A model generated the notes under the pieces. It ran no database searches, was not told where the DNA came from, and saw only the letters and a list, made by a program, of their open reading frames with translations. Positions 19,495 through 28,606 of a DNA stretch of 64,000 bases are shown piece by piece. The stretch is from assembly GCF_000383475.1 (NCBI RefSeq), contig NZ_KB911459.1, positions 200,467 to 264,466 on the forward strand, in the 5' to 3' direction. The DNA comes from Microbacterium sp. 11MF (GTDB lineage: Bacteria > Actinomycetota > Actinomycetes > Actinomycetales > Microbacteriaceae). The translations under genes were made by a program, and so were the position numbers. Within the stretch, counting starts at the first letter, position 1. Every line of letters starts with the position of its first letter.

Positions 19495-22353
19495 ATGCCC
19501 GCCCGAGTACACGCGATCCTCGTCGTCCGCCCCCACGGACGAGGCCCCACGGATCTCCACCTGAGCCGCACCCTGCGCGCGCTCGCCGCCCAGACGCGGC
19601 GTGCCGACGCGCTCACCGTCGTCCTCTGCGGACCCGACGAGACCCTCAAGAAGCTCGCGTCCGAGTCCGGAGCCGAAGCGGTCATCGTCGCAGGCCGGGG
19701 GACCGGCTTCGCCGAGGCCCTCCGCCTCGCGAGCCGGCGTATCACCGGCGACGCCGTCTGGTTGCTCGCGCAGGACACCGCGCCCGCCCCGGACGCGCTC
19801 GCACGGCTCACGGGAGCGCTCGAGACCGCCCCCTCGGTGGCGCTCGCCGCGCCCAAGCTGGTCTCCTGGGACGACCCCAGCCGGATCGTCTCGCTCGGGG
19901 TCACGCTCACCCACACGGGGCGCACGGTCGGTCTCGCCGACGGCGAGCTCGACCAGGGGCAGCACGACGCCTCCGAGGACGTCCTCGGATCGGACATCCG
20001 CGGCGTCCTCGTCCGCGCGCAGGTCTGGAACGCCCTCGCGGGCATCGACCAGGGTCTGGCCGGCGCCGACGAGGGTCTCGACCTCGGCATCCGCGCCCGC
20101 CTCGCCGGCGGTCGCGTCGCTCTGACGCCCTCCGCGCTCGTCGCCGTCGCCGGTGACGGCGTCGCGGGAACCCCGGCGGGACGCTCGGCCGGCGCGCGCG
20201 GCCGCCGTCTCTACGCCGCGCGGAAGGCCGAGCTCCACCGTCGCCTGGCCTATGCCCCGGCTCCCGTGGTCCTGCTGCACTGGCTGACCCTCCTGCCCCT
20301 CGCCCTGTGGCGCACCCTCGGCCATCTGGTCGCGAAGACTCCGGGACGCATCGGACCCGAGTGGGCGGCGTCGTTCTCGGTGCTCGTGTCGTTCGCGGCC
20401 GTCGTGCGCGCGCGCCGCACCATCCGGCGGAACCGGACCGCCTCGTGGCTGTCCCTGGCGCAGCTGCGGATCGGCCGACGGGACCTGCGTGAGCGGCTCG
20501 AGGACGAAGCGGATGCCGCAGCGGCTCCGCGCGAAGACCTCCGCTTCTTCAGCGGCGGCGGCGCCTGGGTCGTCCTCGGTGCCCTCGCCACCTCCGCGCT
20601 GTCGTTCAGCGCGCTCCTGGCGTGGCCCGTGCTCGGCGGGGGAGGTCTCGCGCCGCTGCGCAGCGGCGTCGTGGCACTGTGGACGGATGCCGCGTACGGC
20701 CCGCGTGCGCTGGGCTGGGACACCGTCGGGCCGGCCGACCCCTTCGCGTCGGTCGTCGCCCTCGTCGGTTCGCTGTCGCCCCTCGCGCCCTCGCGCGCGA
20801 TCGTCATCCTCTGGCTCCTCGCGCTGCCGCTCGCCGCGCTCGGCGGATGGTTCGCAGCGACCCGCGTCACCGAGAGGTCCGTGCTGCGCTGCGCCGCGGC
20901 CTTCGCATGGGCGGTGGCACCTCCCTTCCTCGCGGCACTGATCGAGGGGCGACCGACCGCGGTCATCCTGCACCTCGCGCTGCCGTGGCTCATCTACACG
21001 GCCGCGGCCGCGCGACGGTCGTGGAGCAGCGCCGGGCTCGCCTCGATCATCCTCGTCGTCGTGCTCGCCTGTGCGCCCTCGCTGGCACCCGCTCTGGTCG
21101 TGCTGTGGCTCGTGGCCATCGTCCTGGCCGTATCGATGCGACGCGGGCGGGGAGCCGGACGCATCGTCTGGCTGATGATCCCGCCCGTCGCGGTCTTCCT
21201 GCCCCTCGGGTGGTACCACCTCACGACGGGCGACCCCCTCGCGATCTTCGCCGACCCGGGCCGGCCGCTCGCTCTGAGCGGGAACCCCGACGGGCTGTTG
21301 CCGAAGGTCCTCTTCGCGTTCGGCTACCCGTCGACCGACGGCGTCGGCTGGACGCAGTTCCTCGGTGAGGACGGGCGGGCCTGGTGGGTCGCCGCCTTCA
21401 CGGCTCCGGTCGTGCTGCTCGCCCTGCTGGCGCCGGTCGTCGGGCGGCTGCTCCCGGCATCCGTGGCGCTCGTCGCCGCCGTCCTCGGCGTCGCCACGGC
21501 GGCCTTGGGATCGGGCGTGGCCCTCACCGCCGGCATGTCCGGGCCCGTCTCGATCTGGCCGGGAAGCGCGCTCTCGCTCGCGTGGGCGGGCCTCATCCTC
21601 GCCGCCGTCACCGGCCTCGACGGGTTCCGCCGGGTCGACGCCCTCGTCCCCGTCGCGGCATCCGTCGTGATCGCCTTCCTCGCCGTCGGCGCCGTTCCGG
21701 CCCTCACGGCCGTCGTCCGCGGTGATTCCGCCCTGCAGGACGGGCCGTCCAGCACACTCCCCGCGTACGTCCAGACCGCCGGCAGCGAGGGTGAGCGCGA
21801 CGGTGAGCAGACGGCGACCCTCGTCCTGACCGTGCAGGCGGATGCCGCCTACTCGGCCTCCGTGGTCTGGGGCGCCAGCGAGACCCTCGGCGGGCAGACG
21901 ACGCTGCAGTCCACGCGCCCCGAGCTGACCGCCGGTGACCGCGAGCTGGCCCACGTGACGGCCGACCTCGTCTCCACGGTGACCGGCGACGTCGTCGCCC
22001 AGCTCGGTCGGCACGGCATCGCGTACGTCCTCCTCGAACAGGCCCCCCGCGAGAGCGACCGCGCCCGTGCGGCGCGGCTCGGGGCGCAGAACCTCCTCAA
22101 TCAGCGAGCCGATCTCGTGAGCGTCGGGCAGACGGCCCGCGGCGTCCTGTGGGGCGTCAAGGGGACCATCGCCGAGCGCACCGTCGACGACGCCTCGGGG
22201 CCCACTTCGGTCCGCGTCGCCCTGCTGCAGCTCGGCGTCATCGCCGTCGCGCTGCTGCTCGCGGTCCCGACGCGCGCCAGCCTCCGGGCCGGCAGGCGTC
22301 ACCCCCGCATCATCGGGGAGCGGGACGGGCTCGCAGAAAGGTCGGCCTCGTGA
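19495..22353 (+). CDS. Large membrane glycosyltransferase, family 2-like
   Basis: This 952-residue protein has an N-terminal GT2-like domain (about 1-230), then roughly twelve hydrophobic segments up to about residue 760, and an extracellular C-terminal part that ends with one more membrane segment and a basic tail. In the GT domain the region of the DxD motif reads LLAQDTAP, so the usual metal-binding aspartate pair is incomplete. Such proteins are conserved in actinobacteria between whiB2 and a DUF5719 gene and are thought to act on the cell envelope, but the reaction is not established. The stop overlaps the DUF5719 start (GTGA). TAGGCT lies 9 nt before ATG 19495. Confidence 0.75.
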   Translation: MPARVHAILVVRPHGRGPTDLHLSRTLRALAAQTRRADALTVVLCGPDETLKKLASESGAEAVIVAGRGTGFAEALRLASRRITGDAVWLLAQDTAPAPDALARLTGALETAPSVALAAPKLVSWDDPSRIVSLGVTLTHTGRTVGLADGELDQGQHDASEDVLGSDIRGVLVRAQVWNALAGIDQGLAGADEGLDLGIRARLAGGRVALTPSALVAVAGDGVAGTPAGRSAGARGRRLYAARKAELHRRLAYAPAPVVLLHWLTLLPLALWRTLGHLVAKTPGRIGPEWAASFSVLVSFAAVVRARRTIRRNRTASWLSLAQLRIGRRDLRERLEDEADAAAAPREDLRFFSGGGAWVVLGALATSALSFSALLAWPVLGGGGLAPLRSGVVALWTDAAYGPRALGWDTVGPADPFASVVALVGSLSPLAPSRAIVILWLLALPLAALGGWFAATRVTERSVLRCAAAFAWAVAPPFLAALIEGRPTAVILHLALPWLIYTAAAARRSWSSAGLASIILVVVLACAPSLAPALVVLWLVAIVLAVSMRRGRGAGRIVWLMIPPVAVFLPLGWYHLTTGDPLAIFADPGRPLALSGNPDGLLPKVLFAFGYPSTDGVGWTQFLGEDGRAWWVAAFTAPVVLLALLAPVVGRLLPASVALVAAVLGVATAALGSGVALTAGMSGPVSIWPGSALSLAWAGLILAAVTGLDGFRRVDALVPVAASVVIAFLAVGAVPALTAVVRGDSALQDGPSSTLPAYVQTAGSEGERDGEQTATLVLTVQADAAYSASVVWGASETLGGQTTLQSTRPELTAGDRELAHVTADLVSTVTGDVVAQLGRHGIAYVLLEQAPRESDRARAARLGAQNLLNQRADLVSVGQTARGVLWGVKGTIAERTVDDASGPTSVRVALLQLGVIAVALLLAVPTRASLRAGRRHPRIIGERDGLAERSAS

Positions 22354-23738
22354 CCACCGCCCGCCGGATCCGCCGCGGCGTCGGCGCCGCCCTGAGCCTC
22401 GCCGTCGTGGCGGGGACCTTCCTCATCGCGACCGCTACCCTGCCGACCGTCGAGCGGTCGACGCTCTCGCTGACGACGCGGCCCGAAGCCGCGACCTCCC
22501 TCCTCTCGTGCGCGGGCCCGGTGCTCGCCGTCGGACGGGATACCGAGGACGTCGGCGCGCTGCAGGTCGCCGCCCCGCAGAACGTGGTGTCGGGAACCGT
22601 CGCCGGTGCGCCCGCACCCGTCGCGGGCGAGATCGCCTCCGCGGTCCCGGATGCCCCGCCGATCGCGTCGTTCTCGGCGGAGCCGGTCGATCGCATGCGC
22701 ACCGACCTGGCCGCGGCGGGGTCGTCGCGTGTCGACGCCGACGATCTCGCCGGGTTCGCGGCATCCGCCTGCACCCCGCCCGCCATGGAGACTTGGCTCG
22801 CCGGAGGCAGCGGCCTCACGGGCGCGGCGGATCTCGTCATCCTCGCCAACCCCGGCGACGTCGCGGCCCGGGTGGATCTGACGGTCTTCGCCTCGGGCGG
22901 CCGGGTGACCCCCGAGGCCGGTGCGGACATCCTGATCCCCGCCGGCCAGCAGCGCGTCGTGCCCCTCGCCTCGCTCGCGCTCGGCGAAGCGAGCCCCGTC
23001 GTGCTCGTCTCGGCGACGCAGGCACCCGTGCAGGCCGTCCTGCAGTCGAGCCTCACCCGGACGCTCGTCCCGGTCGGCGTCGACCAGGGCGGCGCGACCG
23101 GGCTCCCGAGGGCTCAGCAGACGATCCCCGCGTTCTCGAGCGTCGCGGAAGGTGACGAGCCCACCGACACGGTGGTGCGGCTGCTCGCCCCTTCGGACGA
23201 CACGACCGCGACCGTGACGGTGTCGCCCGTCGGGCGACGCACCACCGCTGCCTCCTTCCCCGATCTCACCCTCGCGGCCGGCGTGCCCGTCGACGTGGAT
23301 CTGGACACGCTTCCCCAGGGTCGCTATCGCGTTGAGGTCGACGCGGGTGCACCGGTGGTCGCCTCGGTCCACACCTCGACGGGATCGGATGCCGGGTCCG
23401 ACTTCGCCTGGTACGGCACGGCGGACGACATCCGCGTGCCCTCCCTCCTCGCGGTCGCCGACGGGCCGAGTCCGCAGCTCACGCTCGTGAACCCCGGTGC
23501 CTCCGAGGTGGCCGCGGTCCTGACCGAGGATGCGGGCGCCGGCGAGCCGCGCGAGGTGCGCGTCCCCGCGGGCGGTTCGGTCTCGGTCGACCTGCGCGCC
23601 GGCGAGCTCTACCGGCTCGACCCCGCGGGGGGCACACTGCGCGCGGGCGTGACCTTCACGGCATCCGATGCGATTGCCGGCTACGCCGTGGCCCCTGCCG
23701 ACGCCGCCGCGGCACCCGTGGTCGTCCGTCCGCGCTGA
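22350..23738 (+). CDS. DUF5719-family exported/membrane-anchored protein
   Basis: This 462-residue protein begins with a basic stretch (TTARRIRRG) and a hydrophobic segment (about 10-32), which looks like a signal anchor. The rest is Ala/Val/Asp-rich, strand-like and extracellular, with two cysteines (near 53 and 140) that could form a disulphide. No catalytic motif is visible. It is coupled by a GTGA overlap to the large membrane glycosyltransferase, the usual partner of DUF5719 genes in actinobacteria, so a joint envelope function is likely. The exact role is unknown. Confidence 0.75.
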   Translation: MTTARRIRRGVGAALSLAVVAGTFLIATATLPTVERSTLSLTTRPEAATSLLSCAGPVLAVGRDTEDVGALQVAAPQNVVSGTVAGAPAPVAGEIASAVPDAPPIASFSAEPVDRMRTDLAAAGSSRVDADDLAGFAASACTPPAMETWLAGGSGLTGAADLVILANPGDVAARVDLTVFASGGRVTPEAGADILIPAGQQRVVPLASLALGEASPVVLVSATQAPVQAVLQSSLTRTLVPVGVDQGGATGLPRAQQTIPAFSSVAEGDEPTDTVVRLLAPSDDTTATVTVSPVGRRTTAASFPDLTLAAGVPVDVDLDTLPQGRYRVEVDAGAPVVASVHTSTGSDAGSDFAWYGTADDIRVPSLLAVADGPSPQLTLVNPGASEVAAVLTEDAGAGEPREVRVPAGGSVSVDLRAGELYRLDPAGGTLRAGVTFTASDAIAGYAVAPADAAAAPVVVRPR

Positions 23739-23757
23739 TCGCGCACGGAAGTGCGTC

Positions 23758-23787
23758 GCGCGAGCAGAAGCTCAGAAGCGCTCGCGC
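23758..23787. terminator. Hairpin at the convergent DUF5719 / zincin-family junction
   Basis: GCGCGAGC (23758-23765) pairs perfectly with GCTCGCGC (23780-23787) across a 14-nt loop, in the 50-bp gap between two converging genes. A smaller CGCAC-GGAA-GTGCG hairpin lies just before it at 23742-23755. Confidence 0.5.
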
Positions 23788-23788
23788 C

Positions 23789-24211
23789 TCAGAATCGGAA
23801 CCGGTCGGGCCCGAGGTCCCACGGGTCGCGGTCGAGGTATTCGGCGGCGGCGCGGAACACGCAGCTCTCGATCATCATCCGGCGGTGGAGTTCGTCGTTG
23901 CGGTGCAGTCTCGCGAGCCGTTCGATGGGGAGTCGGAACAGGACGATGCGCTTCTGCTCCGTCTGCACCGCCCACCGGGGGATGCCGTCGTCGTCCGCGG
24001 CGTCCGGCATCCAGCCGATGTCGAAACGGACCTCACGCAGCTCCGGCCATGCGCTCCGGAGGAACTCGACGGCCGTCGTGACCGTCAGATCGAACTTCTC
24101 GGCGCGCGTCTCGATCGCGGGAAGCGGGGGCCGGACGACCGAGCTCCGGTCGAGGCGGCCGTGTCGACCGTGCCGGTCGGGGCGGACACTCGTGCGCGCG
24201 CGTCGCCTCAC
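23789..24211 (-). CDS. Zincin-like (PF06262/DUF1025) family protein lacking the HExxH motif
   Basis: This 140-residue protein resembles the actinobacterial metallopeptidase family found next to whiB2 and DUF3499 genes (Rv3259-type). The basic N-terminus (RRRARTSVRPDRHGRHGR) and the late block ELHRRMMIESCVFRAAAEYLD match the family. However, the position where zincins carry HExxH reads LHRRMMIESC, so the metal site is not intact and peptidase activity is doubtful. GTG 24211 overlaps the stop of a 7-codon mini-ORF (24208-24231), which starts 6 nt after a TAGGAT hexamer. The arrangement suggests translational coupling to a leaderless mini-ORF. Confidence 0.65.
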   Translation of the reverse strand: MRRRARTSVRPDRHGRHGRLDRSSVVRPPLPAIETRAEKFDLTVTTAVEFLRSAWPELREVRFDIGWMPDAADDDGIPRWAVQTEQKRIVLFRLPIERLARLHRNDELHRRMMIESCVFRAAAEYLDRDPWDLGPDRFRF

Positions 24212-24231
24212 GGGTCCACCTTGCTGAGCAT
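24208..24231 (-). CDS. Leaderless 7-codon mini-ORF coupled to the zincin-family gene
   Basis: ATG 24231 lies 6 nt after the -10 hexamer TAGGAT (24238-24243, minus strand) and encodes MLSKVDP before a TGA. That TGA overlaps the GTG start of the following gene by 4 nt (GTGA). The AAGGTGG inside the mini-ORF can also serve as ribosome site for the main gene. It may simply recruit ribosomes onto a leaderless mRNA and pass them on. A chance ORF cannot be excluded. Confidence 0.4.
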   Translation of the reverse strand: MLSKVDP

Positions 24232-24237
24232 GACGCC

Positions 24238-24243
24238 ATCCTA
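24238..24243 (-). promoter_or_regulatory. -10 element TAGGAT before the mini-ORF
   Basis: The hexamer overlaps the TAG stop codon of the upstream TetR gene and sits 6 nt before ATG 24231, the leaderless spacing seen elsewhere in the window. Confidence 0.45.
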
Positions 24244-24867
24244 GGCGTCGAGCGGGCGCCCGGCGCTCTCCTGCCATGCCGCGATCCCCGCCGCGATCAG
24301 TGCGAGCGCGGCGGCGAAGCCCCCGTCGTCGGTGGAGTCGACGGATGCCGCGGTCAGGGACACCTCGGACGCCGCGGTGCCCCAGGCATCCGCCGACCGA
24401 CGCTGCTGCTCGTGGAAGGTGACGCCGACGACGTAGTGGGTCACGGCGTCGGCGACGACGCGGGCGGCGGGGGAGTCCTCGACGGTGCGCAGCGCGTCGT
24501 GGACGGGTGAGTCGACGAGGCCGAGGGCGAGGGAGCTCGACACCACTTCGGCACCGTCGCGGTGGGCGAGGAGCCGGTCGTGCAGGCGGTGCCCCAGGGT
24601 GACGGCCGCCCGGCCGAGGTCGGTCGGGTCACCCGGGCGCAGCGCGACGGGGGCGAGGATGCGCGCGCTCACAGCCGCGAGGAGCTCCTGCTTGCTTGCG
24701 ACGTGCCAGTACAGGGCGCTCGGCTGGACACCCAGGTCCTCCGCGAGGCGCCGCATCGACAGGTCGGGGAGGCCCACGCGATCGAGGACGGACAGAGCGG
24801 CGTCGACGACGTCGTCCTTGGTGCGCCGGAGACCCCGGGAGGGCGGGTTTGGATCGCGCGCAGTCAT
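24241..24867 (-). CDS. bioQ: TetR-family regulator, probable biotin regulator BioQ
   Basis: This 208-residue TetR protein has an N-terminal helix-turn-helix (about 15-60; MRRLAEDLGVQPSALYWHV) and a C-terminal ligand/dimer domain. It is divergent from the bioYMN transporter genes. Two 13-bp boxes of the form TGAACNNNGTTCA lie between them, which matches the BioQ operator type of Corynebacterium (TGAAC-N3-GTTAC). BioQ represses biotin uptake and synthesis genes and its own gene. The ATG is 6 nt downstream of a TAGGGT hexamer, so the mRNA is leaderless and the operator touches its promoter. The function rests on context and operator match. Confidence 0.8.
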   Translation of the reverse strand: MTARDPNPPSRGLRRTKDDVVDAALSVLDRVGLPDLSMRRLAEDLGVQPSALYWHVASKQELLAAVSARILAPVALRPGDPTDLGRAAVTLGHRLHDRLLAHRDGAEVVSSSLALGLVDSPVHDALRTVEDSPAARVVADAVTHYVVGVTFHEQQRRSADAWGTAASEVSLTAASVDSTDDGGFAAALALIAAGIAAWQESAGRPLDA

Positions 24868-24873
24868 GGCGTT

Positions 24874-24879
24874 ACCCTA
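24874..24879 (-). promoter_or_regulatory. -10 element TAGGGT of the leaderless bioQ promoter
   Basis: On the minus strand TAGGGT is 6 nt before ATG 24867. Its upstream side adjoins the BioQ-type operator, so bound repressor would cover the -35 region. Confidence 0.55.
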
Positions 24880-24880
24880 C

Positions 24881-24910
24881 CTGAACGGTGTTCACGTGAA
24901 CGCTGTTCAG
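24881..24910. promoter_or_regulatory. Double BioQ-type operator between bioQ and bioY
   Basis: The 30 bp form a near-perfect palindrome (two mismatched pairs) made of two direct 13-bp boxes, TGAACGGTGTTCA (24882-24894) and TGAACGCTGTTCA (24897-24909), centred 15 bp apart. Each box is itself a TGAAC-N3-GTTCA inverted repeat. The second box runs into the bioY ribosome site AGGAGGA. A repressor here can shut both divergent genes. Confidence 0.85.
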
Positions 24911-24919
24911 GAGGATGAG

Positions 24920-25534
24920 ATGACCCGCTCGCGCCCGACACCCCGGCTCGACACGACCGACCTCTCCCGGGCGGCCGTCTTCGCTGGGGTGATCGCCGTC
25001 CTCGGCCTTCCCGGCTCCTTCTCCGTCTTCGGCGGCGTGCCGATCACCGCCCAGACGCTCGGGGTGATGCTGGCCGGCGCCGTGCTCGGCCCTCTCGTGG
25101 GTGCCGTCTCGGTCGGTGCCCTCCTCGCGCTCGTCGCGATCGGACTCCCGCTGCTGGCGGGCGGTCGCGGGGGAGCGGCGGTGTTCGTGGGGCCGACGGC
25201 GGGTTACCTCGTCGGATGGCTGGTGGGCGCCGTCGTGATCGGACTGATCGTGCACCTCGGCGGACGCCGGCCCGTGTGGTGGCGGACCTTCATCGGCGTG
25301 GTCATCGGCGGCGTCCTCGTCGTCTACGCCTGCGGCATCCCGGTCCAGAGTCTCATCATGCGCATCGGAATGGATCAGGCGCTGATCGCGAACCTGGCCT
25401 TCGTCCCCGGCGACCTGGTCAAGGCCTTGATCGCGACACTCGTCCTGGGCGCCTTGGTCCGGGGGTACCCGCGCGCCTTCCGTCGCACGTGGGCGCCGCG
25501 CGGCGCTGCGCGTGAAGCGGCACCGGTACGGTGA
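24920..25534 (+). CDS. bioY: Biotin transporter substrate-binding subunit (ECF S component)
   Basis: This 204-residue membrane protein has about six hydrophobic helices and BioY hallmarks: FSVFGGVPITAQTLGVMLAGAVLGPLVGA and GRGGAAVFVGPTAGYLVGW in the middle, then AFVPGDLVKALIATLV near the C-terminus. BioY binds biotin in the membrane and works with the ECF ATPase and T component encoded next. ATG 24920 has CAGGAGGA 4 nt upstream. The stop overlaps the ATPase start (GTGA). Repression by the adjacent TetR protein is likely. Confidence 0.95.
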   Translation: MTRSRPTPRLDTTDLSRAAVFAGVIAVLGLPGSFSVFGGVPITAQTLGVMLAGAVLGPLVGAVSVGALLALVAIGLPLLAGGRGGAAVFVGPTAGYLVGWLVGAVVIGLIVHLGGRRPVWWRTFIGVVIGGVLVVYACGIPVQSLIMRIGMDQALIANLAFVPGDLVKALIATLVLGALVRGYPRAFRRTWAPRGAAREAAPVR

Positions 25535-26220
25535 CGAGCGACCTCCGGCTCGCCGACGTCTCGGTACGCCTGGGCGACGTCGACGTCCTCCGGGGGGTCG
25601 ACCTCGCCCTCGACGCCCGGAGCATCGCCGTCGTGGGCGACAACGGCTCCGGCAAGTCGACGCTCGCGCGGCTGATCGGCGGACTCATCCGGCCCACGCA
25701 GGGTCGCGTCGAGGTGCTCGGCCTCGATGCCGAGAAGGATGCCGCCGCCCTCCGCCGCCGCGTCGCGATCGTCTTCAGCAATCCCGACGCCCAGATCATC
25801 ATGCCGACCGTCGCCGAGGACGTCGCGTTCTCGCTCCGTGCGGGTCGACTGCCCCGCGCCGAGCGGGATGCCCGCGTCGCCGCCGCGCTCGAGAGGTTCG
25901 CCCTCGCCCCCCTCGCCGACCGGCCGGCGTACGAGCTGTCCGGCGGGCAGAAGCAGCTGCTCGCCCTGTGCGGCGCCTTCGTCCGCGAGCCGGACCTCGT
26001 GGTCGCCGACGAGCCGACCGCGTTCCTCGACGGACGGAACGCCCACCTGATCTCGGCGCACCTGTTCGCCGACTCCGGCCACCGGCTCGTGGTCGTGACG
26101 CACGACCTCGACCTCGCGGCGCGGTGCGACGTCGCGGTCCGGATGCACGAGGGGAAGGTCGCCCGGGTGGGGCCCGCGCCCGAGGTCGTGGCCGCCCACG
26201 CCGCGAGCTGGCGATGCTGA
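25531..26220 (+). CDS. bioM: ECF transporter ATP-binding subunit for biotin
   Basis: This 229-residue ABC ATPase has Walker A GDNGSGKST near residues 36-44, the Q-loop in VFSNPDAQIIMPTV (typical of CbiO/EcfA-type subunits), signature LSGGQKQ, Walker B LVVADEPT and the switch VTHD. Gene order bioY-bioM-bioN with overlapping ends (GTGA before, 7 nt after) shows it powers biotin uptake. Confidence 0.93.
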   Translation: MTSDLRLADVSVRLGDVDVLRGVDLALDARSIAVVGDNGSGKSTLARLIGGLIRPTQGRVEVLGLDAEKDAAALRRRVAIVFSNPDAQIIMPTVAEDVAFSLRAGRLPRAERDARVAAALERFALAPLADRPAYELSGGQKQLLALCGAFVREPDLVVADEPTAFLDGRNAHLISAHLFADSGHRLVVVTHDLDLAARCDVAVRMHEGKVARVGPAPEVVAAHAASWRC

Positions 26221-26807
26221 CGCTGTACCGGCCCGGGAACGGGCCGTGGCACCGGATGCCCGCGGGTCCGAAGGCGGCGGTCCTGCTCGCCCTCGTCCTC
26301 GTCGTCTCCCTCCTCCCCACGGCGTGGCCGACCGCCGCGATCGCCGCGGCGGTGTGCGCGGTCTGCCATCTCGTGCCGGGAGTCGGACTCCGCGAGCTCG
26401 CCCGCCAGGTCTGGTCGCTCCGGTGGCTCGTCGTGGTGGCCTTCGGCATCCCGTGCATCTTCCTCGGCGTCGAGGCGGCGACGGTCGGTACCGTCCGCAT
26501 CGTGGCCGCGGTCGCCCTCGCTGGGCTCCTCGCGTCGACCACCCCGGTGACCGCCCTCCTCGACGTGGCGGAACGGGCGCTCGGCCCGCTGCGCGTGATC
26601 GGGGTGGATGCCGCCCGCGCGGCGCTCCTGCTCGTCGTCGCACTCGGCACGGTTCCCACCCTCGCGCGCCTCGCGGGCGAGGTCCGCGCGGCGCAGCGGG
26701 CGCGGGGAGCCCGCGGCATCCGTGTCTTCGCTGTGCCGTTCCTCGTCCTCGCGCTCCGCCATGCGGACGATCTCGGCGACGCCCTCACCGCCCGCGGGGT
26801 GCGCTGA
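26214..26807 (+). CDS. bioN: ECF transporter transmembrane (T) subunit for biotin
   Basis: This 197-residue membrane protein has about four to five hydrophobic helices and the two short Ala-Arg-Gly coupling motifs of EcfT/CbiQ proteins (QRARGARG and TARGVR). It starts on an ATG that overlaps the bioM stop by 7 nt. It is on the short side for the family, as BioN proteins usually are. With BioY and BioM it forms the biotin ECF transporter. Confidence 0.9.
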   Translation: MLTLYRPGNGPWHRMPAGPKAAVLLALVLVVSLLPTAWPTAAIAAAVCAVCHLVPGVGLRELARQVWSLRWLVVVAFGIPCIFLGVEAATVGTVRIVAAVALAGLLASTTPVTALLDVAERALGPLRVIGVDAARAALLLVVALGTVPTLARLAGEVRAAQRARGARGIRVFAVPFLVLALRHADDLGDALTARGVR

Positions 26808-26845
26808 GCCCGGCGCGGCTCCGTGTCGCGGCCCGCCTCCACGGC

Positions 26846-26851
26846 TAGCGT
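26846..26851 (+). promoter_or_regulatory. -10 element TAGCGT of a leaderless promoter
   Basis: TAGCGT lies 7 nt before ATG 26859 and decides that start over an in-frame GTG-type start further upstream. Confidence 0.5.
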
Positions 26852-26858
26852 GGACGCG

Positions 26859-27065
26859 ATGCGAGAGAGACTGTGTTCCAAGGTGGGCTGTGCCCGCGAG
26901 GCCGTGACGACGCTGACCTACGACTACGGCGACCAGATGGCCGTCCTCGGTCCGCTCGGCGGCGGGAACGACCCGCACGCCCACGATCTCTGCGCCATCC
27001 ACACCGGTCGGATGTCGGTCCCGAAGGGCTGGGTCGTCGTCCGTCACGAGACCCTCCGCGTCTGA
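26859..27065 (+). CDS. DUF3499 small zinc-ribbon-like protein
   Basis: This 68-residue protein matches the actinobacterial DUF3499 family (Rv3258c-type). LCSKVGC near the N-terminus and HAHDLCAIH near residue 45 supply three cysteines and histidines that could bind one zinc ion. Family members are always found near whiB2/manA/ahcY-type genes. The molecular role is unknown. The ATG follows a TAGCGT hexamer by 7 nt, indicating a leaderless mRNA. Confidence 0.8.
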   Translation: MRERLCSKVGCAREAVTTLTYDYGDQMAVLGPLGGGNDPHAHDLCAIHTGRMSVPKGWVVVRHETLRV

Positions 27066-27075
27066 CCCTGCGTGG

Positions 27076-27081
27076 CAGGAT
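27076..27081 (+). promoter_or_regulatory. -10-like element CAGGAT before ahcY
   Basis: CAGGAT ends 6 nt before GTG 27088 in a gap of only 22 nt after the DUF3499 stop. The first base deviates from TAnnnT, so this is a weaker example of the leaderless spacing. Confidence 0.35.
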
Positions 27082-27087
27082 GGGCGC

Positions 27088-28545
<1,458 letters not shown>

Positions 28546-28569
28546 CGCCGACACGCCCGAGCGCATTTT

Positions 28570-28588
28570 CTTTTGAATGGATCAAAAG
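28570..28588. promoter_or_regulatory. Candidate FurA operator at the furA-katG promoter
   Basis: CTTTTGA (28570-28576) and TCAAAAG (28582-28588) form a 7-bp inverted repeat with a 5-bp spacer in an otherwise GC-rich region. It sits where the -35 of the downstream TAGGCT promoter would be, a natural site for repression by the Fur protein encoded next. Confidence 0.6.
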
Positions 28589-28594
28589 AGCGCG

Positions 28595-28600
28595 TAGGCT
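28595..28600 (+). promoter_or_regulatory. -10 element TAGGCT of the leaderless furA promoter
   Basis: TAGGCT lies exactly 6 nt before ATG 28607. Leaderless furA transcripts are known in mycobacteria, which fits. Confidence 0.6.
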
Positions 28601-28606
28601 GATCGC

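Noticed and set aside
19060..22302. 1080-codon minus-strand open frame antisense to the large membrane glycosyltransferase
   Set aside because: Low-complexity Arg/Gly/Glu-rich translation with no recognisable domain; mirror of the plus-strand gene.
27066..27087. SAH riboswitch before ahcY
   Set aside because: Only 22 nt separate the DUF3499 stop from the ahcY start, too little for the aptamer.
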